A stretch of DNA of 64,000 nt, from NCBI RefSeq assembly GCF_030651835.1, contig NZ_JAUSBX010000156.1, positions 1 to 64,000 of the forward strand, given 5' to 3'. The DNA comes from Methylicorpusculum sp. GTDB lineage: Bacteria > Pseudomonadota > Gammaproteobacteria > Methylococcales > Methylomonadaceae. Below are positions 20,875 through 30,801 of this stretch, in pieces (positions within the stretch are counted from its first letter, which is position 1; every line of letters begins with the position of its first letter). Below the pieces are notes generated by a model, which saw only the letters and a list, made by a program, of their open reading frames with translations, did no database searches and was not told the DNA's origin. The position numbers and the translations under genes were made by a program.

Positions 20875-21061
20875 CGCTGCTTAATGAAGGGTAAGTTGAG
20901 TCAAGGATTTACTGTTTACTTATAACCTTTGATCCCGCTGACTGAATTGTCATACTCAATTTTATCAACTCAAGGCAAAATGGCTGCGCAAGCGGTTTTA
21001 AAGCCCCAACAATCAAACAATACGTTACCAGCAGTTTTAAACCATCAATTAACGGAAAACT

Positions 21062-22243
21062 ATGAGCATTAAACTTTCAAACAGAGTCCAATCAGTCAAG
21101 CCGTCTCCGACTCTGTTAATCACAGCCAGGGCGGCTGCGATGCGCGCTGCCGGAAAAGATATCATCGGCTTAGGCGCGGGCGAACCCGACTTTGACACGC
21201 CAGATCATATCAAAGCTGCAGCGGTTACCGCGCTGGATAACGGCTTTACAAAATATACCGCCGTTGATGGTACTCCCGGCCTAAAAAAAGCCATCATCAA
21301 TAAATTCAAAAAAGATAATAATCTGACCTATGAACCGAAACAGATCTTGGTTTCGTGTGGCGGCAAACAAAGCTCTTTCAATTTGACACAAGCCCTGCTC
21401 AATCCAGGCGATGAAGTCATCATTCCTGCTCCATATTGGGTTTCTTATCCGGATATGGTGTTATTAGCGGAAGGCGTGCCGGTCATTATTGAAACCACTC
21501 AGGCCCAGCATTTCAAAATGACTCCGGAACAATTACGGAACGCGATCACTGATAAAACCCGGCTGATATTTATTAACAGCCCATCCAATCCGACCGGTGT
21601 CGCTTATACGCTTGACGAGCTCAAAGCGCTGGGCAGTGTACTGAAAGAGTTTCCCAACATCATTATTGCAACTGACGATATGTACGAACATATCATCTGG
21701 GAAAAAGGCAGTTTTGTTAATATTTTGAATGCCTATCCTGAATTCTATGATCGTACAGTCGTGATGAACGGCGTATCAAAAGCTTATTCAATGACAGGCT
21801 GGCGTATCGGCTATGCGGGAGGCCCTGCCGACCTGATTGAAGCCATGTGCACGATCCAGTCCCAGAGCACTTCCAATCCGACGTCTATATCGCAAGTAGC
21901 CGCTGAAGCCGCTTTAAATGGCGATCAAAGCTGTATTGACACCATGATGGCAGAGTTTAAAAAACGCCATGACTATGTCGTTGCCGAATTAAACACGATT
22001 GAAGGTATTGACTGTATTCCAACGAATGGAACGTTTTACGTGTTCCCTAACGTAGAAAAACTGATTGCACGCATGGACGGCATCAATGATGATTTGGAAT
22101 TTTCCGAATACCTGATCGAAAAAGCCGGGGTCGCCCTGGTTCCCGGCTCTGCTTTCGGATGCCAAGGTCATATCCGTATATCGATTGCAACCAGCATGAA
22201 AAATCTGGAAAACGCCCTGGATAGAATAAGAAAAGCGATTTAA
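21062..22243 (+). CDS. Pyridoxal-phosphate aspartate aminotransferase (class I, subgroup Ib-like)
   Basis: 393 residues. The N-terminal substrate loop IIGLGAGEPDFDTPDHI, INSPSNPTGVAY, and the Schiff-base lysine in NGVSKAYSMTGWRIGYAGG are clear. The C-terminal arginine is in GHIRISIATS. The family transfers amino groups between aspartate or glutamate and oxo-acids. It resembles the thermophilic-type (Ib) aspartate aminotransferases rather than E. coli AspC. It is followed by the HNH gene on the same strand. The exact amino-acid preference is not certain. Confidence 0.9.
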   Translation: MSIKLSNRVQSVKPSPTLLITARAAAMRAAGKDIIGLGAGEPDFDTPDHIKAAAVTALDNGFTKYTAVDGTPGLKKAIINKFKKDNNLTYEPKQILVSCGGKQSSFNLTQALLNPGDEVIIPAPYWVSYPDMVLLAEGVPVIIETTQAQHFKMTPEQLRNAITDKTRLIFINSPSNPTGVAYTLDELKALGSVLKEFPNIIIATDDMYEHIIWEKGSFVNILNAYPEFYDRTVVMNGVSKAYSMTGWRIGYAGGPADLIEAMCTIQSQSTSNPTSISQVAAEAALNGDQSCIDTMMAEFKKRHDYVVAELNTIEGIDCIPTNGTFYVFPNVEKLIARMDGINDDLEFSEYLIEKAGVALVPGSAFGCQGHIRISIATSMKNLENALDRIRKAI

Positions 22244-22395
22244 CTCCGCAATCAATGCTCAAGGACGAGCAGACAGGTGAACCCGGCAAATTAATTCCAT
22301 AACCAGAAGACTTTGATACCTTTGCATCAACCAATGATGCACTCGCATAATTCAAACATCATTCCTTCCCTGGCCTTTTCTTTGGAGGTACCAAA

Positions 22396-22773
22396 ATGTT
22401 AAAGGCAAAAAGCTTAGATAAAGACAAGCTCGATAAAATAGTCGCAGATGCTCGCCGACAGAAAGAAGATCGTGAAAAAGGTTACAGAGAACAAGCGTTA
22501 AAACTGTATCCATGGATTTGCGGGCGATGCGCCAGAGAATTTACTCATACGAACTTGCGCGAACTCACCGTTCATCACCGCGATCATAATCATGACAATA
22601 ACCCCGGCGATGGAAGCAACTGGGAATTGTTATGTCTTTACTGCCATGACAATGAACATGCCCGTTATGAACACGCGCATTTTAATACTAACAACAGCTC
22701 AGCGAAGGACAATGATACTAAAGCAACACATAATCCGTTTGCTAATCTTGCTGACTTATTAAAATCCAAATAA
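22396..22773 (+). CDS. yajD: YajD family HNH nuclease
   Basis: 125 residues. A charged helical N-terminus (LDKDKLDKIVADARRQKEDR) precedes an HNH finger: CGRCAREF, the catalytic HHRDHNHDNNPGDGSNWELL region and the second pair CLYCHDNEH. YajD proteins are widespread small HNH nucleases of unclear role. The start has GGAGG 10 bp upstream. The C-terminal tail is low-complexity (NTNNSSAKDND). It lies 30 bp upstream of zapE. Confidence 0.9.
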   Translation: MLKAKSLDKDKLDKIVADARRQKEDREKGYREQALKLYPWICGRCAREFTHTNLRELTVHHRDHNHDNNPGDGSNWELLCLYCHDNEHARYEHAHFNTNNSSAKDNDTKATHNPFANLADLLKSK

Positions 22774-22802
22774 ATAACATCAATTCCGCCGGGTATCAGG
22801 CC

Positions 22803-23951
22803 ATGTTTAAACGATTTATGCCGTTATCCCCCGTCACGGAAAAAAAACCCTCCGATAACCTGGAAGGACTGCTCTTAAAAAAATACGACGAATTGGTTGC
22901 AGGCAAACGGATTGACTATGATCCTGCTCAAATAGTAGTTTTGCAGCATTTGCAAGAATTACTAAAGCATGTTGTAAATGACGCCCATGAGGCTTCGACA
23001 TCCAGTTTCTATAGAAAGTCTTCTAGAGACTTGAAATCGACAAAAAGTGTTTATATATATGGGGATGTAGGACGCGGCAAGTCCATGCTAATGGATTTGT
23101 TTTTTGATAACTGCCCTATTCATCAAAAGCGAAGAGTTCACTTTCATACCTTTATGCATGAAGTGCATGACTATTCCCACCGCTGGCGTATTGATAAAAA
23201 AACGGATGTACTAACAGCGCTGGCACATGAGATCAACAAAAATACGCGCCTGCTTTGTTTTGATGAGTTTCATGTCATTGATGTCGTTAATGCCGTAATT
23301 CTGGACAGGCTTTTTAGCCAACTCTATAAATTAGGGACCGTTATCGTATCTACATCTAACCGTCATCCTGATGATTTATATCAAGGCGGAATCACTCCTG
23401 AACTTTTTTCAGCTTTTATAAAACTACTTAAAGAAAAATCGAACATTCTTAAATTATCAGCTGAATATGATTATCGCCTAAATCATCCTCTAACTGATGA
23501 CACATTCTATATAACGCCTAATAATGAAGCCGCAAGAGCCCAGCTGGAATCTCATTTTCATCGTCTAACCAACAACGCGCCGATTACACCACAATCTATG
23601 GTTGTCTTCGGTCATGCTATTCCGCTGTTGGCCGCTCATCATTCTGTTGCTCTTTGTTCATTTCAGGACTTATGTAGCCAGCCTCTGGGGCCTAGTGACT
23701 ATTTAAAAATCTCGACTACTTATAAAACGCTAATTCTTTCAGATATTCCTAAATTGGTTCCGGAAAAGCATGATGATGCCAAACGATTTTCCACTCTGAT
23801 AGATGCTTTATACTTTCACAAAGTAAAGCTTATCTGTAGCGCGGAAGTCGCGATCAACGAATTATACAATCAGGATCTTAATGCCTTTTTTCTTAATAGG
23901 ACCGTGTCCAGATTAATTGAAATGCAGAGTAATCAATATTGGCAGGAATAA
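22803..23951 (+). CDS. zapE: Cell division protein ZapE (AFG1-like ATPase)
   Basis: 382 residues. Walker A IYGDVGRGKSMLMD, the HFHTFMHEVHDYSH segment typical of AFG1/ZapE, Walker B RLLCFDEFHVIDVVNA and sensor STSNRHPDDLYQGG are all visible. ZapE acts on FtsZ rings during late division in E. coli under stress. A bidirectional terminator follows. Base composition is AT-rich compared with the cobalamin region. Confidence 0.93.
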   Translation: MFKRFMPLSPVTEKKPSDNLEGLLLKKYDELVAGKRIDYDPAQIVVLQHLQELLKHVVNDAHEASTSSFYRKSSRDLKSTKSVYIYGDVGRGKSMLMDLFFDNCPIHQKRRVHFHTFMHEVHDYSHRWRIDKKTDVLTALAHEINKNTRLLCFDEFHVIDVVNAVILDRLFSQLYKLGTVIVSTSNRHPDDLYQGGITPELFSAFIKLLKEKSNILKLSAEYDYRLNHPLTDDTFYITPNNEAARAQLESHFHRLTNNAPITPQSMVVFGHAIPLLAAHHSVALCSFQDLCSQPLGPSDYLKISTTYKTLILSDIPKLVPEKHDDAKRFSTLIDALYFHKVKLICSAEVAINELYNQDLNAFFLNRTVSRLIEMQSNQYWQE

Positions 23952-23982
23952 GCATCAACTCATTTGATTGTAAATTTTGGTC

Positions 23983-24013
23983 AAAAAAAAGGCCGTCTAT
24001 TGACGGCCTTTTT
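23983..24013. terminator. Bidirectional terminator between zapE and fba
   Basis: AAAAAGGCCGTC-TATT-GACGGCCTTTTT: a perfect stem with A and T runs on both sides. It can stop zapE transcription (plus) and the RuMP operon (minus). Confidence 0.92.
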
Positions 24014-24032
24014 CGCAGGTGTTACTTCAATA

Positions 24033-25112
24033 TTACAAAGTATCTACTGCGTTAAGATCTCTAAATGCTTGCTCTAAACGCGTTACCATTCCTACTTCAC
24101 CGGCTCTTTGCCATACACGAGGATCGTAATATTTTTTATTCGGTTTGTCGTCACCATCCGGATTGCCGATCTGACCTTGCAAATAACCTTCATTTTGAAT
24201 GTAGAATTCACGGATTCCATTCCAGGTCGCCCATTGTGTGTCAGTATCAATGTTCATTTTGACAACACCGTAGCTGATTGATTCTTCAATCTCTTTAGGA
24301 GTAGATCCTGATCCACCGTGAAAAACAAAATTAAGCGTATTTGCAGGTACACCGTATTTCTCTGAAACATACTTCTGAGAATTATCAAGAATCTTTGGTG
24401 TTAATTTAACATTGCCAGGTTTATAAACGCCATGAACATTGCCAAATGATGCTGCAATTGTAAACCGGTGGCTGACCTTACTTAATCTTTCGTAAGCATA
24501 AGCAACATCTTCAGGTTGCGTGTAAAGTGAAGAGTGGTCAACGTCGGTATTATCAACTCCGTCTTCTTCACCACCTGTTACGCCTAATTCAATTTCAAGC
24601 GTCATATCCATTTTGCTCATGCGCTCAAGATACTTGGCGCAGATTTCAATATTTTCTTCAAGGCTTTCTTCAGACAAATCCAGCATATGTGAACTGAAAA
24701 GCGGCTTGCCAATTTCAGCAAATTGCTTTTCGCCCGCATCAAGTAAGCCATCAATCCAGGGCAATAACTTTTTAGCCGCATGATCTGTATGAAGAATTAC
24801 AGGCACGCCGTAGTACTCAGCCACCGTATGAACATGTTTTGCACCAGCAATTGCACCAAGAATGGCATTCATTTGCCCTTCTAATTTCAAGCCTTTTCCA
24901 GCTACAAATTGCGCTCCACCGTTAGAAAATTGAACGATAACGGGAGATCTAACTTTGGCTGCAGCCTCTAAAGTTGCATTGATAGAGTCAGTATTAATGG
25001 CATTAACAGCTGGAAGAGCAAATTTATTGGCTTTGCAGATAGCGAATATTTTCTGAACATCTTCACCGGTAACTACGCCCGGCTTTACCACGTCTAAAAT
25101 CTTTTGTGACAT
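24033..25112 (-). CDS. fba: Class II fructose-bisphosphate aldolase
   Basis: 359 residues, equal to E. coli FbaA. The zinc-site histidine lies in VILHTDHAAKK, with acidic MTLEIELGVTGGEEDGVDN, IAASFGNVHGVYKPGNV and the glycine-rich FVFHGGSGSTPKEI. It cleaves fructose 1,6-bisphosphate (possibly also sedoheptulose 1,7-bisphosphate) in the RuMP cycle. It is last in the RuMP cluster, 122 bp after transaldolase and just before the terminator. Confidence 0.97.
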   Translation of the reverse strand: MSQKILDVVKPGVVTGEDVQKIFAICKANKFALPAVNAINTDSINATLEAAAKVRSPVIVQFSNGGAQFVAGKGLKLEGQMNAILGAIAGAKHVHTVAEYYGVPVILHTDHAAKKLLPWIDGLLDAGEKQFAEIGKPLFSSHMLDLSEESLEENIEICAKYLERMSKMDMTLEIELGVTGGEEDGVDNTDVDHSSLYTQPEDVAYAYERLSKVSHRFTIAASFGNVHGVYKPGNVKLTPKILDNSQKYVSEKYGVPANTLNFVFHGGSGSTPKEIEESISYGVVKMNIDTDTQWATWNGIREFYIQNEGYLQGQIGNPDGDDKPNKKYYDPRVWQRAGEVGMVTRLEQAFRDLNAVDTL

Positions 25113-25234
25113 ATCGTCTATTATCTCTTTAAATAACGTACCCGCTTTTCCTCAAACAGGTACGAATTGTTATTTAGCCAGCATTCGTCTTCGCAATCAT
25201 TACAAAGACTTAAATTATGGATTGAATTTAAGAC

Positions 25235-26221
25235 TTAAGCTTCCAGAGCCGCTAATCTTTCTGCCAAGAGCGCTTCTAAGCTCTCTAATGCTTTTTCAAA
25301 ACCAAGGATACCTTCAGCCAGCTTGTCATTTGCCATTCTGTTTTCTTGATGCATGCTGTCAAATGTTGCCTTATCCATTGTAATCTTCTCAATAGTCAGG
25401 CTTGCAGCATGCTTTGGATCGAGCTTTCTAGGCAATTCACCTTCTGTCTCATGTAATTCAGCCAGCAAAGAAGGTGCTATCGTCAATAAATCGCAGCCCG
25501 CCAATTCAGTGATTTCACCTACGTTACGGAAACTTGCACCCATAACTTCAGTTTTATAACCGAATTTTTTGTAGTAATTATAAATACTGGTAACAGACAC
25601 AACACCTGGATCTTCAGCCGGCTCATAAGAATCGCGACCTGAGTCTTTCTTATACCAATCAAGAATACGACCCACAAATGGAGATATCAGAGTAATTCCG
25701 TTTTCAGCACAAGCAATAGCCTGATGAATGCCAAACAATAAGGTCAGGTTACAAGCGATGTTTTCTTTTTCCAATACTGCAGCAGCTTGAATACCTTCCC
25801 AAGTTGAAGCAATCTTGATAAGTACGCGTTCACGAGATACACCTTGAGCTTCATATTGCGCAATCAACTCGCGGCCTTTTGCGATCGTTGCTTCGGTGTC
25901 ATATGAAAGTCTTGCATCAACTTCAGTTGATACGCGACCGGGAATGATTTCTAGAATCTTTAAACCAAAAGACACAGCTAAACGATCAAAAGCAAGCGAA
26001 GCCACTTCAGAAGCTGAAGCGCCAGCGCCTAAAGTTGCTCTTGCGCCTTTCAAGGTATCATCAACGATACCTTGATATTGAGGCATTTGTGCAGCAGCTG
26101 TAATCAATGAAGGATTAGTTGTCGCATCTCGTGGCTTGAATTTTTCGATAGCTTGAATATCGCCTGTATCTGCCACAACGACAGTCATCTCCCTTAATTG
26201 TTCTAATAAATTTCTTGCCAT
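25235..26221 (-). CDS. tal: Transaldolase
   Basis: 328 residues, TalB type. The Schiff-base lysine is in [25 protein letters not shown] and [17 protein letters not shown] are family motifs. It exchanges three-carbon units between sugar phosphates, regenerating ribulose 5-phosphate for formaldehyde fixation. It lies in the RuMP cluster, 192 bp after the 480-residue KYL-repeat gene and 122 bp before the aldolase gene. The C-terminal extension [14 protein letters not shown] is helical. Confidence 0.96.
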   Translation of the reverse strand: MARNLLEQLREMTVVVADTGDIQAIEKFKPRDATTNPSLITAAAQMPQYQGIVDDTLKGARATLGAGASASEVASLAFDRLAVSFGLKILEIIPGRVSTEVDARLSYDTEATIAKGRELIAQYEAQGVSRERVLIKIASTWEGIQAAAVLEKENIACNLTLLFGIHQAIACAENGITLISPFVGRILDWYKKDSGRDSYEPAEDPGVVSVTSIYNYYKKFGYKTEVMGASFRNVGEITELAGCDLLTIAPSLLAELHETEGELPRKLDPKHAASLTIEKITMDKATFDSMHQENRMANDKLAEGILGFEKALESLEALLAERLAALEA

Positions 26222-26413
26222 GATGATGGTACCTTCAGATTGTTAAATTAAAAATTCTAGAGCTGCAATACAACCTGTTTTTAATAAAAGAACGCCAGAT
26301 AAACTGGACCTTTGTTCAACAGGATTATATTTGGTAATTGAAAAATGAACTGATATCCGCTTATTAAAATTTGTAGGCCCTGCTCTACTCAGAGCCCTAT
26401 TATTTAATTTGGA

Positions 26414-27856
26414 TTATGCTTTTTCAAGTAGATATTTTTCAACACCGGTTAAATTTAGTTTTTTAGTATTTGCAATTTGCTGTTCCAAATATCTTTCGAC
26501 ACCTGTTAATTTCAAATGCACGACTTCTTTCAAATCAGGAACTTGCTTATCAAGGTATTTTGATACACCCGTTCTTTGATGAACGGTACTTTCCGGCTCA
26601 GCAACAGCGGTTGCGACGGATTCTTCATCGACAACTTCCGATGCTGGGATAAATTCCCCTTCAAGACAACGCTCAGCAAGGTGTTCTAATGCAATTTTTG
26701 CATTTTTTGCCTGTTGTTCCAGATACTTTTCTACACCCGTTATGGTTTCTGTAATTGTTTCTTTTGCATTGGCTAACCGTTGTTCCAAATATTTTTCGAC
26801 ACCGGTTTTTTCACTCGCAATTGTAATCAGTTCGGCTTTTTTTATTTTTTTACCCAAATCAGGGTTCTGCCTTTCTAATTGAGCTTGATTGCTTAGATAT
26901 TTTGTAACACCACTGACTGGCGGCTTATCTTTTGTCAAAATAGCCTGTTGAGCCAAATATTTTGACACGCCGGTCGTTTCTTTTTTCACTTCGGAAAAAT
27001 CGGCTTTTGATTGCAAATACTTTTCTACTGTAGATAATCTTATTTCTGGTTTAACAACTACTTTTTGTTTTGCCAAATATTTGGATACACTAGATAGCGA
27101 GGGTTTTTGACGCTCACGAATGATCTGGCCAGCAATGTATTTTGCAACGCCTGATGCGGCAGGCTTACTTTTTTTTAACTGCAGGTATCGACCCACACCG
27201 GTAGCCGCTGATGGCTCTTCAATCGCTTGCTCGACCAACTCTTGTTCGCCTATCAATGCTTTTAGTTCCGCAGCTTGGGCTGCGTCTCTTGCAACCTTGG
27301 CTTCTTTTTCCTTATACATATCAATCAGAATCTGTGCAGCATTTTTCTTTTCCAGCTTTTCTTTTTCAAGCTCATATTTTGCTACACCTGTCAGTTGCTC
27401 CGACGCTTTCAATTGCCGCTCTTGTATAAGCAGGTATTTTTGAACTCCACTTAAAGTGACTTTTTGTGTCAGTGCCTGTTTTGCAAGATACTTCGATACG
27501 CTGCTGGAGGGTGCATTTGTTTTTTCTTTTTTTTCAACGTATTTAGATACACCACTCACTAAGGGTTTATCTTTATCAGAGATTGCTTTCTTGACAAGAT
27601 ATTTGTTGACACCCGTTGCTGGTAACCGATCATTATGTTTAAGGTATTTCTCTACCCCTGTCGGTTCCGGAAACTGTTGTAAATATTTTGTTACGCCAGT
27701 TACCTTCGGCATTGCACTCAAGTATCTGGATACGCCGGTCATTCCTGTCGATATCGAGGAATGAACCGGACGCTCAATATGAATGTCCTGAACCTTAGAC
27801 CGTTTGCCGAATGGAAATATTTCAGCGAAGAAATCGATCAAGTAATTCTGGTCCAT
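26414..27856 (-). CDS. Unrecognised protein with 19 TGVxKYL repeats, inside the RuMP operon
   Basis: 480 residues with no signal peptide or membrane span, so cytoplasmic. The motif [TS][GST]V-x-[KR]-Y-[LIVE] begins at residues 40, 53, 66, 81, 101, 118, 136, 156, 219, 235, 255, 275, 295, 315, 351, 373, 429, 451 and 470. Five copies (235-315) are exactly 20 residues apart; others are 13, 20 or 22 apart. The linkers are rich in K, E, Q and A; residues 163-214 look like a long charged helix. I do not recognise a family. The gene starts 3 bp after the stop of the membrane-anchored KYL protein, with GGGGG as ribosome site inside that gene's end, so the two are coupled. A scaffold role is inferred from repeat architecture and operon position only. 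Confidence 0.9.
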   Translation of the reverse strand: MDQNYLIDFFAEIFPFGKRSKVQDIHIERPVHSSISTGMTGVSRYLSAMPKVTGVTKYLQQFPEPTGVEKYLKHNDRLPATGVNKYLVKKAISDKDKPLVSGVSKYVEKKEKTNAPSSSVSKYLAKQALTQKVTLSGVQKYLLIQERQLKASEQLTGVAKYELEKEKLEKKNAAQILIDMYKEKEAKVARDAAQAAELKALIGEQELVEQAIEEPSAATGVGRYLQLKKSKPAASGVAKYIAGQIIRERQKPSLSSVSKYLAKQKVVVKPEIRLSTVEKYLQSKADFSEVKKETTGVSKYLAQQAILTKDKPPVSGVTKYLSNQAQLERQNPDLGKKIKKAELITIASEKTGVEKYLEQRLANAKETITETITGVEKYLEQQAKNAKIALEHLAERCLEGEFIPASEVVDEESVATAVAEPESTVHQRTGVSKYLDKQVPDLKEVVHLKLTGVERYLEQQIANTKKLNLTGVEKYLLEKA

Positions 27857-27859
27857 TCA

Positions 27860-28558
27860 TCACCCCCGGTCACGCAAGTACTTTTCAACTCCAGTTGCCT
27901 TAGAGACTGGCTCTGACTTATCGGCGACTACTTTTTTTGCGAGGTATTTATCAACACTTGATTTTGGAGTGCTTTCCAGTTTTTCAATATACTTGGCTAC
28001 ACTTGATGATCTTGGATTCTTTTTATCAAGATATCGTGCAACACCGGTTAAACCGCTTGGATCTCTTGTATAAACTTTTGTTTCAACTGAACCAGTTGAA
28101 GCTGTTCCACGGCTTTTAAAGAACAAAAAACCGCCTACAGCTAATGCGACCAAAGCAATTAAAGGCGTAGAAGAACTTTCTTTTTTTGCTTGAGATGATT
28201 CTTTAGCAATTTCTTTTATTTCTTCTTTCCAAACTTCAGTTGTGCCGGCATTATTTTTTGATACAGGCGCTTCTACAATTTTAGAGGGCTTGTAATTTTC
28301 GTCTTTATAAAGGACTTCCGGCTTGAAGTTAGCGGCAGGAAACTTTGAATCATCCTCTGATTCTGCAGCTGCTGCGCTTGACTTAGACTCGGACTTTACT
28401 TCCTCAACTGCGGCTGATTTATATTCGCTGTCTTGGTATAAAACTTTTGGCTTGAAATCTGCGGCAGGGTAGTCTGATTCAGCATTAACCAACGGCGATG
28501 CGATTAAGATTCCTATAAAAACACTTTGCGTCAAATTATTTATTTTCACGTTTTTCAC
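27860..28558 (-). CDS. Membrane-anchored protein with four TGVxKYL repeats, inside the RuMP operon
   Basis: 232 residues. A signal peptide ends near residue 26 (SPLVNA). The periplasmic part (27-130) is acidic and low-complexity and holds a twin motif, YPAADFKPKVLYQD and FPAANFKPEVLYKD. One membrane span lies at 131-147 (TPLIALVALAVGGFLFF) followed by KSRG, so the C-terminus is predicted cytoplasmic. The tail has motif copies at 171, 185, 200 and 222. The GTG at 28558 gives MKNVKINN; a second GTG at 28549 has AGGTGA 5 bp upstream and may be the real start. I recognise no family. Shared repeats and the 3-bp gap tie it to the 480-residue protein. Confidence 0.88.
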   Translation of the reverse strand: MKNVKINNLTQSVFIGILIASPLVNAESDYPAADFKPKVLYQDSEYKSAAVEEVKSESKSSAAAAESEDDSKFPAANFKPEVLYKDENYKPSKIVEAPVSKNNAGTTEVWKEEIKEIAKESSQAKKESSSTPLIALVALAVGGFLFFKSRGTASTGSVETKVYTRDPSGLTGVARYLDKKNPRSSSVAKYIEKLESTPKSSVDKYLAKKVVADKSEPVSKATGVEKYLRDRG

Positions 28559-28674
28559 CTATGAGTCTTAACAAGCTTAAGGAGCCTTTCAAAAACGATT
28601 TATTTTCGTCCCTGAAAGCGCTCCTTTTCGCATTTTGAAAACAATATGTAAAGCTGTTAAATCTTCTTTGAAAA
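28559..28674 (-). other. Gap with hairpin between tkt and the KYL genes
   Basis: In transcript sense, GGAGCGCTTTCA pairs with TGAAAGGCTCC around an inner ACGAAAATAAATCGT loop (about 28579-28623). There is no U run. It could stabilise or process the operon mRNA between tkt and the repeat genes. Confidence 0.4.
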
Positions 28675-30669
28675 TTAAAGAACAGCTTCTACGTTCTTAA
28701 CTACATTTTCAACGGTGAACCCAAACTCTTTGAAAAGTTGGCCTGCTGGAGCCGATTCGCCGAAACGGTTAAGTCCTACAACCCTTCCGTTACTTCCAAC
28801 ATATTTCCACCATCCATCGGTAACGCCAGCTTCTACTGCAACACGCTTAGTTACGCTGGAAGGCAGAACCGATTCTCTATAGGCTTCGTCTTGTGCATCA
28901 AAAACATTCGTTGAAGGCATTGAAACAACTCTGACTTTTTTTCCTTTTGCAGTTAACTCTTCGCACGCTTTAACAGCTAACTCAACTTCTGAGCCCGTTG
29001 CAATGAGAATAACTTCCGGCTGACCTTCGCTATCCTTTAGCACATAGCCACCTTTTTCAATTGCACTGATTTGTGCAGATGAACGCGGCATGTGAGCCAA
29101 GTTTTGACGGGAGAAAATCAACACAGATGGGCCATTATTTCTTTCTATGGCGGCTTTCCAGCAAACTGCGGTTTCAACTGCATCACAAGGACGCCAAACC
29201 TGCATGTTGGGAATTAGACGCAACGTCGCTATTTGTTCTACCGGTTGATGGGTAGGACCATCTTCACCCAAGCCAATTGAATCGTGCGTATAGACAAATA
29301 ATGTTCTGATTTGCATCAGAGCAGACATTCTTAATGCATTTCTTGCATACTCTGAGAACATCAGAAAGGTCGCACCAAATGGAATCAACCCGCCGTGAAG
29401 CGCTACACCATTCATGATCGCTGACATACCGAATTCGCGAACACCGTAATTGATGTAATTCGCATCAGGCTTGTCGGCGCGCATGGGCTTGTAAGTTGAC
29501 CATTCAGTCATGTTTGAACAGCCTAAATCCGCTGATCCACCAAAGATCTCAGGCAACAATTTTGCATAGCCTTCAATAGCGGCTAGTGAAGAATGTCTTG
29601 TAGCTGTAGTTTTAGCTTGTTCATTGACTGAATCTACAAACTTTTGAGCATCTGCCGCCCAATTTGCCGGCAACTCGCCTGACATTCTTCTTTCAAATTC
29701 TGCAGCCAGTTCAGGATGAGCCGCTTTGTAAGCTGCAAATTTCGCATCCCATTCCGCTTCCAGTCGAGCGCCTTTTGATTTTGCATCCCAACCGGCATAA
29801 ACGTTATCAGGTATTTCAAAAGGACCATGATCCCAGCCTAAAGCCGCTTTGGTCAGATTAACCTCTGCGTCCCCAAGTGCAGCACCATGACACTCATGAG
29901 TTCCCGCTTTATTAGGAGAACCAAAACCAATCGTTGTTTTGCAGCAAATCAAGGTTGGCTTATCAGTCATTGCTTTAGCCATTTCTATGGCTTTTGCAAT
30001 CGCATTTGCATCGTGACCGTCTACATCGGCAATGACATGCCAACCGTAGGCTTCGAATCGCATCGGCGTGTTATCTGTGAACCAGCCTTCAACATGGCCG
30101 TCAATTGAAATTCCATTATCGTCCCAGAAAGCAACCAGATTGCCTAACCCCAGAGTTCCTGCTAAAGAACAGGCTTCATGAGAAATGCCTTCCATCAAAC
30201 AACCGTCGCCCATGAACACATAAGTCATGTGGTCGACAATTTTGTGGCCATCTTTGTTAAACTGGGCCGCTAAGGCTTTTTCAGCTATTGCCATACCAAC
30301 AGCATTGGTGATGCCCTGACCTAAAGGTCCGGTTGTTGTTTCTACACCAGGTGCATAACCGTATTCCGGATGCCCAGGTGTTTTAGAATGCAGCTGTCGA
30401 AAATTCTTCAACTCTTCTATAGGTAACGCGTAACCCGTCAAATGCAACAGGGAATAGATCAGCATTGAACCGTGACCATTTGACAATACAAAGCGATCGC
30501 GATTTGACCATTTCGGGTTGTTCGGGTTGTGCCGCATGAAGTCATTCCATAATACTTCAGCAATATCAGCCATACCCATAGGGGCGCCTGGATGACCAGA
30601 GTTTGCTTTCTGTACGGCATCCATGCTTAAAGCGCGTATGGCGTTCGCTAGTTCTCGACGCGAAGTCAT
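28675..30669 (-). CDS. tkt: Transketolase
   Basis: 664 residues. The thiamine diphosphate motif [18 protein letters not shown]...[31 protein letters not shown] at the N-terminus (here SMDAV), and the transketolase signature [16 protein letters not shown] are present. It moves two-carbon units in the rearrangement phase of the RuMP cycle. It lies between the isomerase gene (132-bp gap) and the KYL pair (116-bp gap) on the same strand. Confidence 0.97.
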   Translation of the reverse strand: MTSRRELANAIRALSMDAVQKANSGHPGAPMGMADIAEVLWNDFMRHNPNNPKWSNRDRFVLSNGHGSMLIYSLLHLTGYALPIEELKNFRQLHSKTPGHPEYGYAPGVETTTGPLGQGITNAVGMAIAEKALAAQFNKDGHKIVDHMTYVFMGDGCLMEGISHEACSLAGTLGLGNLVAFWDDNGISIDGHVEGWFTDNTPMRFEAYGWHVIADVDGHDANAIAKAIEMAKAMTDKPTLICCKTTIGFGSPNKAGTHECHGAALGDAEVNLTKAALGWDHGPFEIPDNVYAGWDAKSKGARLEAEWDAKFAAYKAAHPELAAEFERRMSGELPANWAADAQKFVDSVNEQAKTTATRHSSLAAIEGYAKLLPEIFGGSADLGCSNMTEWSTYKPMRADKPDANYINYGVREFGMSAIMNGVALHGGLIPFGATFLMFSEYARNALRMSALMQIRTLFVYTHDSIGLGEDGPTHQPVEQIATLRLIPNMQVWRPCDAVETAVCWKAAIERNNGPSVLIFSRQNLAHMPRSSAQISAIEKGGYVLKDSEGQPEVILIATGSEVELAVKACEELTAKGKKVRVVSMPSTNVFDAQDEAYRESVLPSSVTKRVAVEAGVTDGWWKYVGSNGRVVGLNRFGESAPAGQLFKEFGFTVENVVKNVEAVL

Positions 30670-30801
30670 ATTCTTCTCCTTCGTTTCTAAATTATTATAT
30701 TGTTAAGTTTAACGGCTTGATCAAGTGCTAATTATTGCCATTCGTTAGTTGAAACATTCGACAAAGCACGAACGAGTGGATTAACCACTCGTCCTCTTGT
30801 T

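Noticed and set aside
26414-28558. Possible identification of the KYL proteins as a known surface adhesin or as CsoS2
   Set aside because: The CsoS2 TG-x-x-Y repeats resemble the motif only loosely, there are no carboxysome genes, and the 480-residue protein has no export signal.
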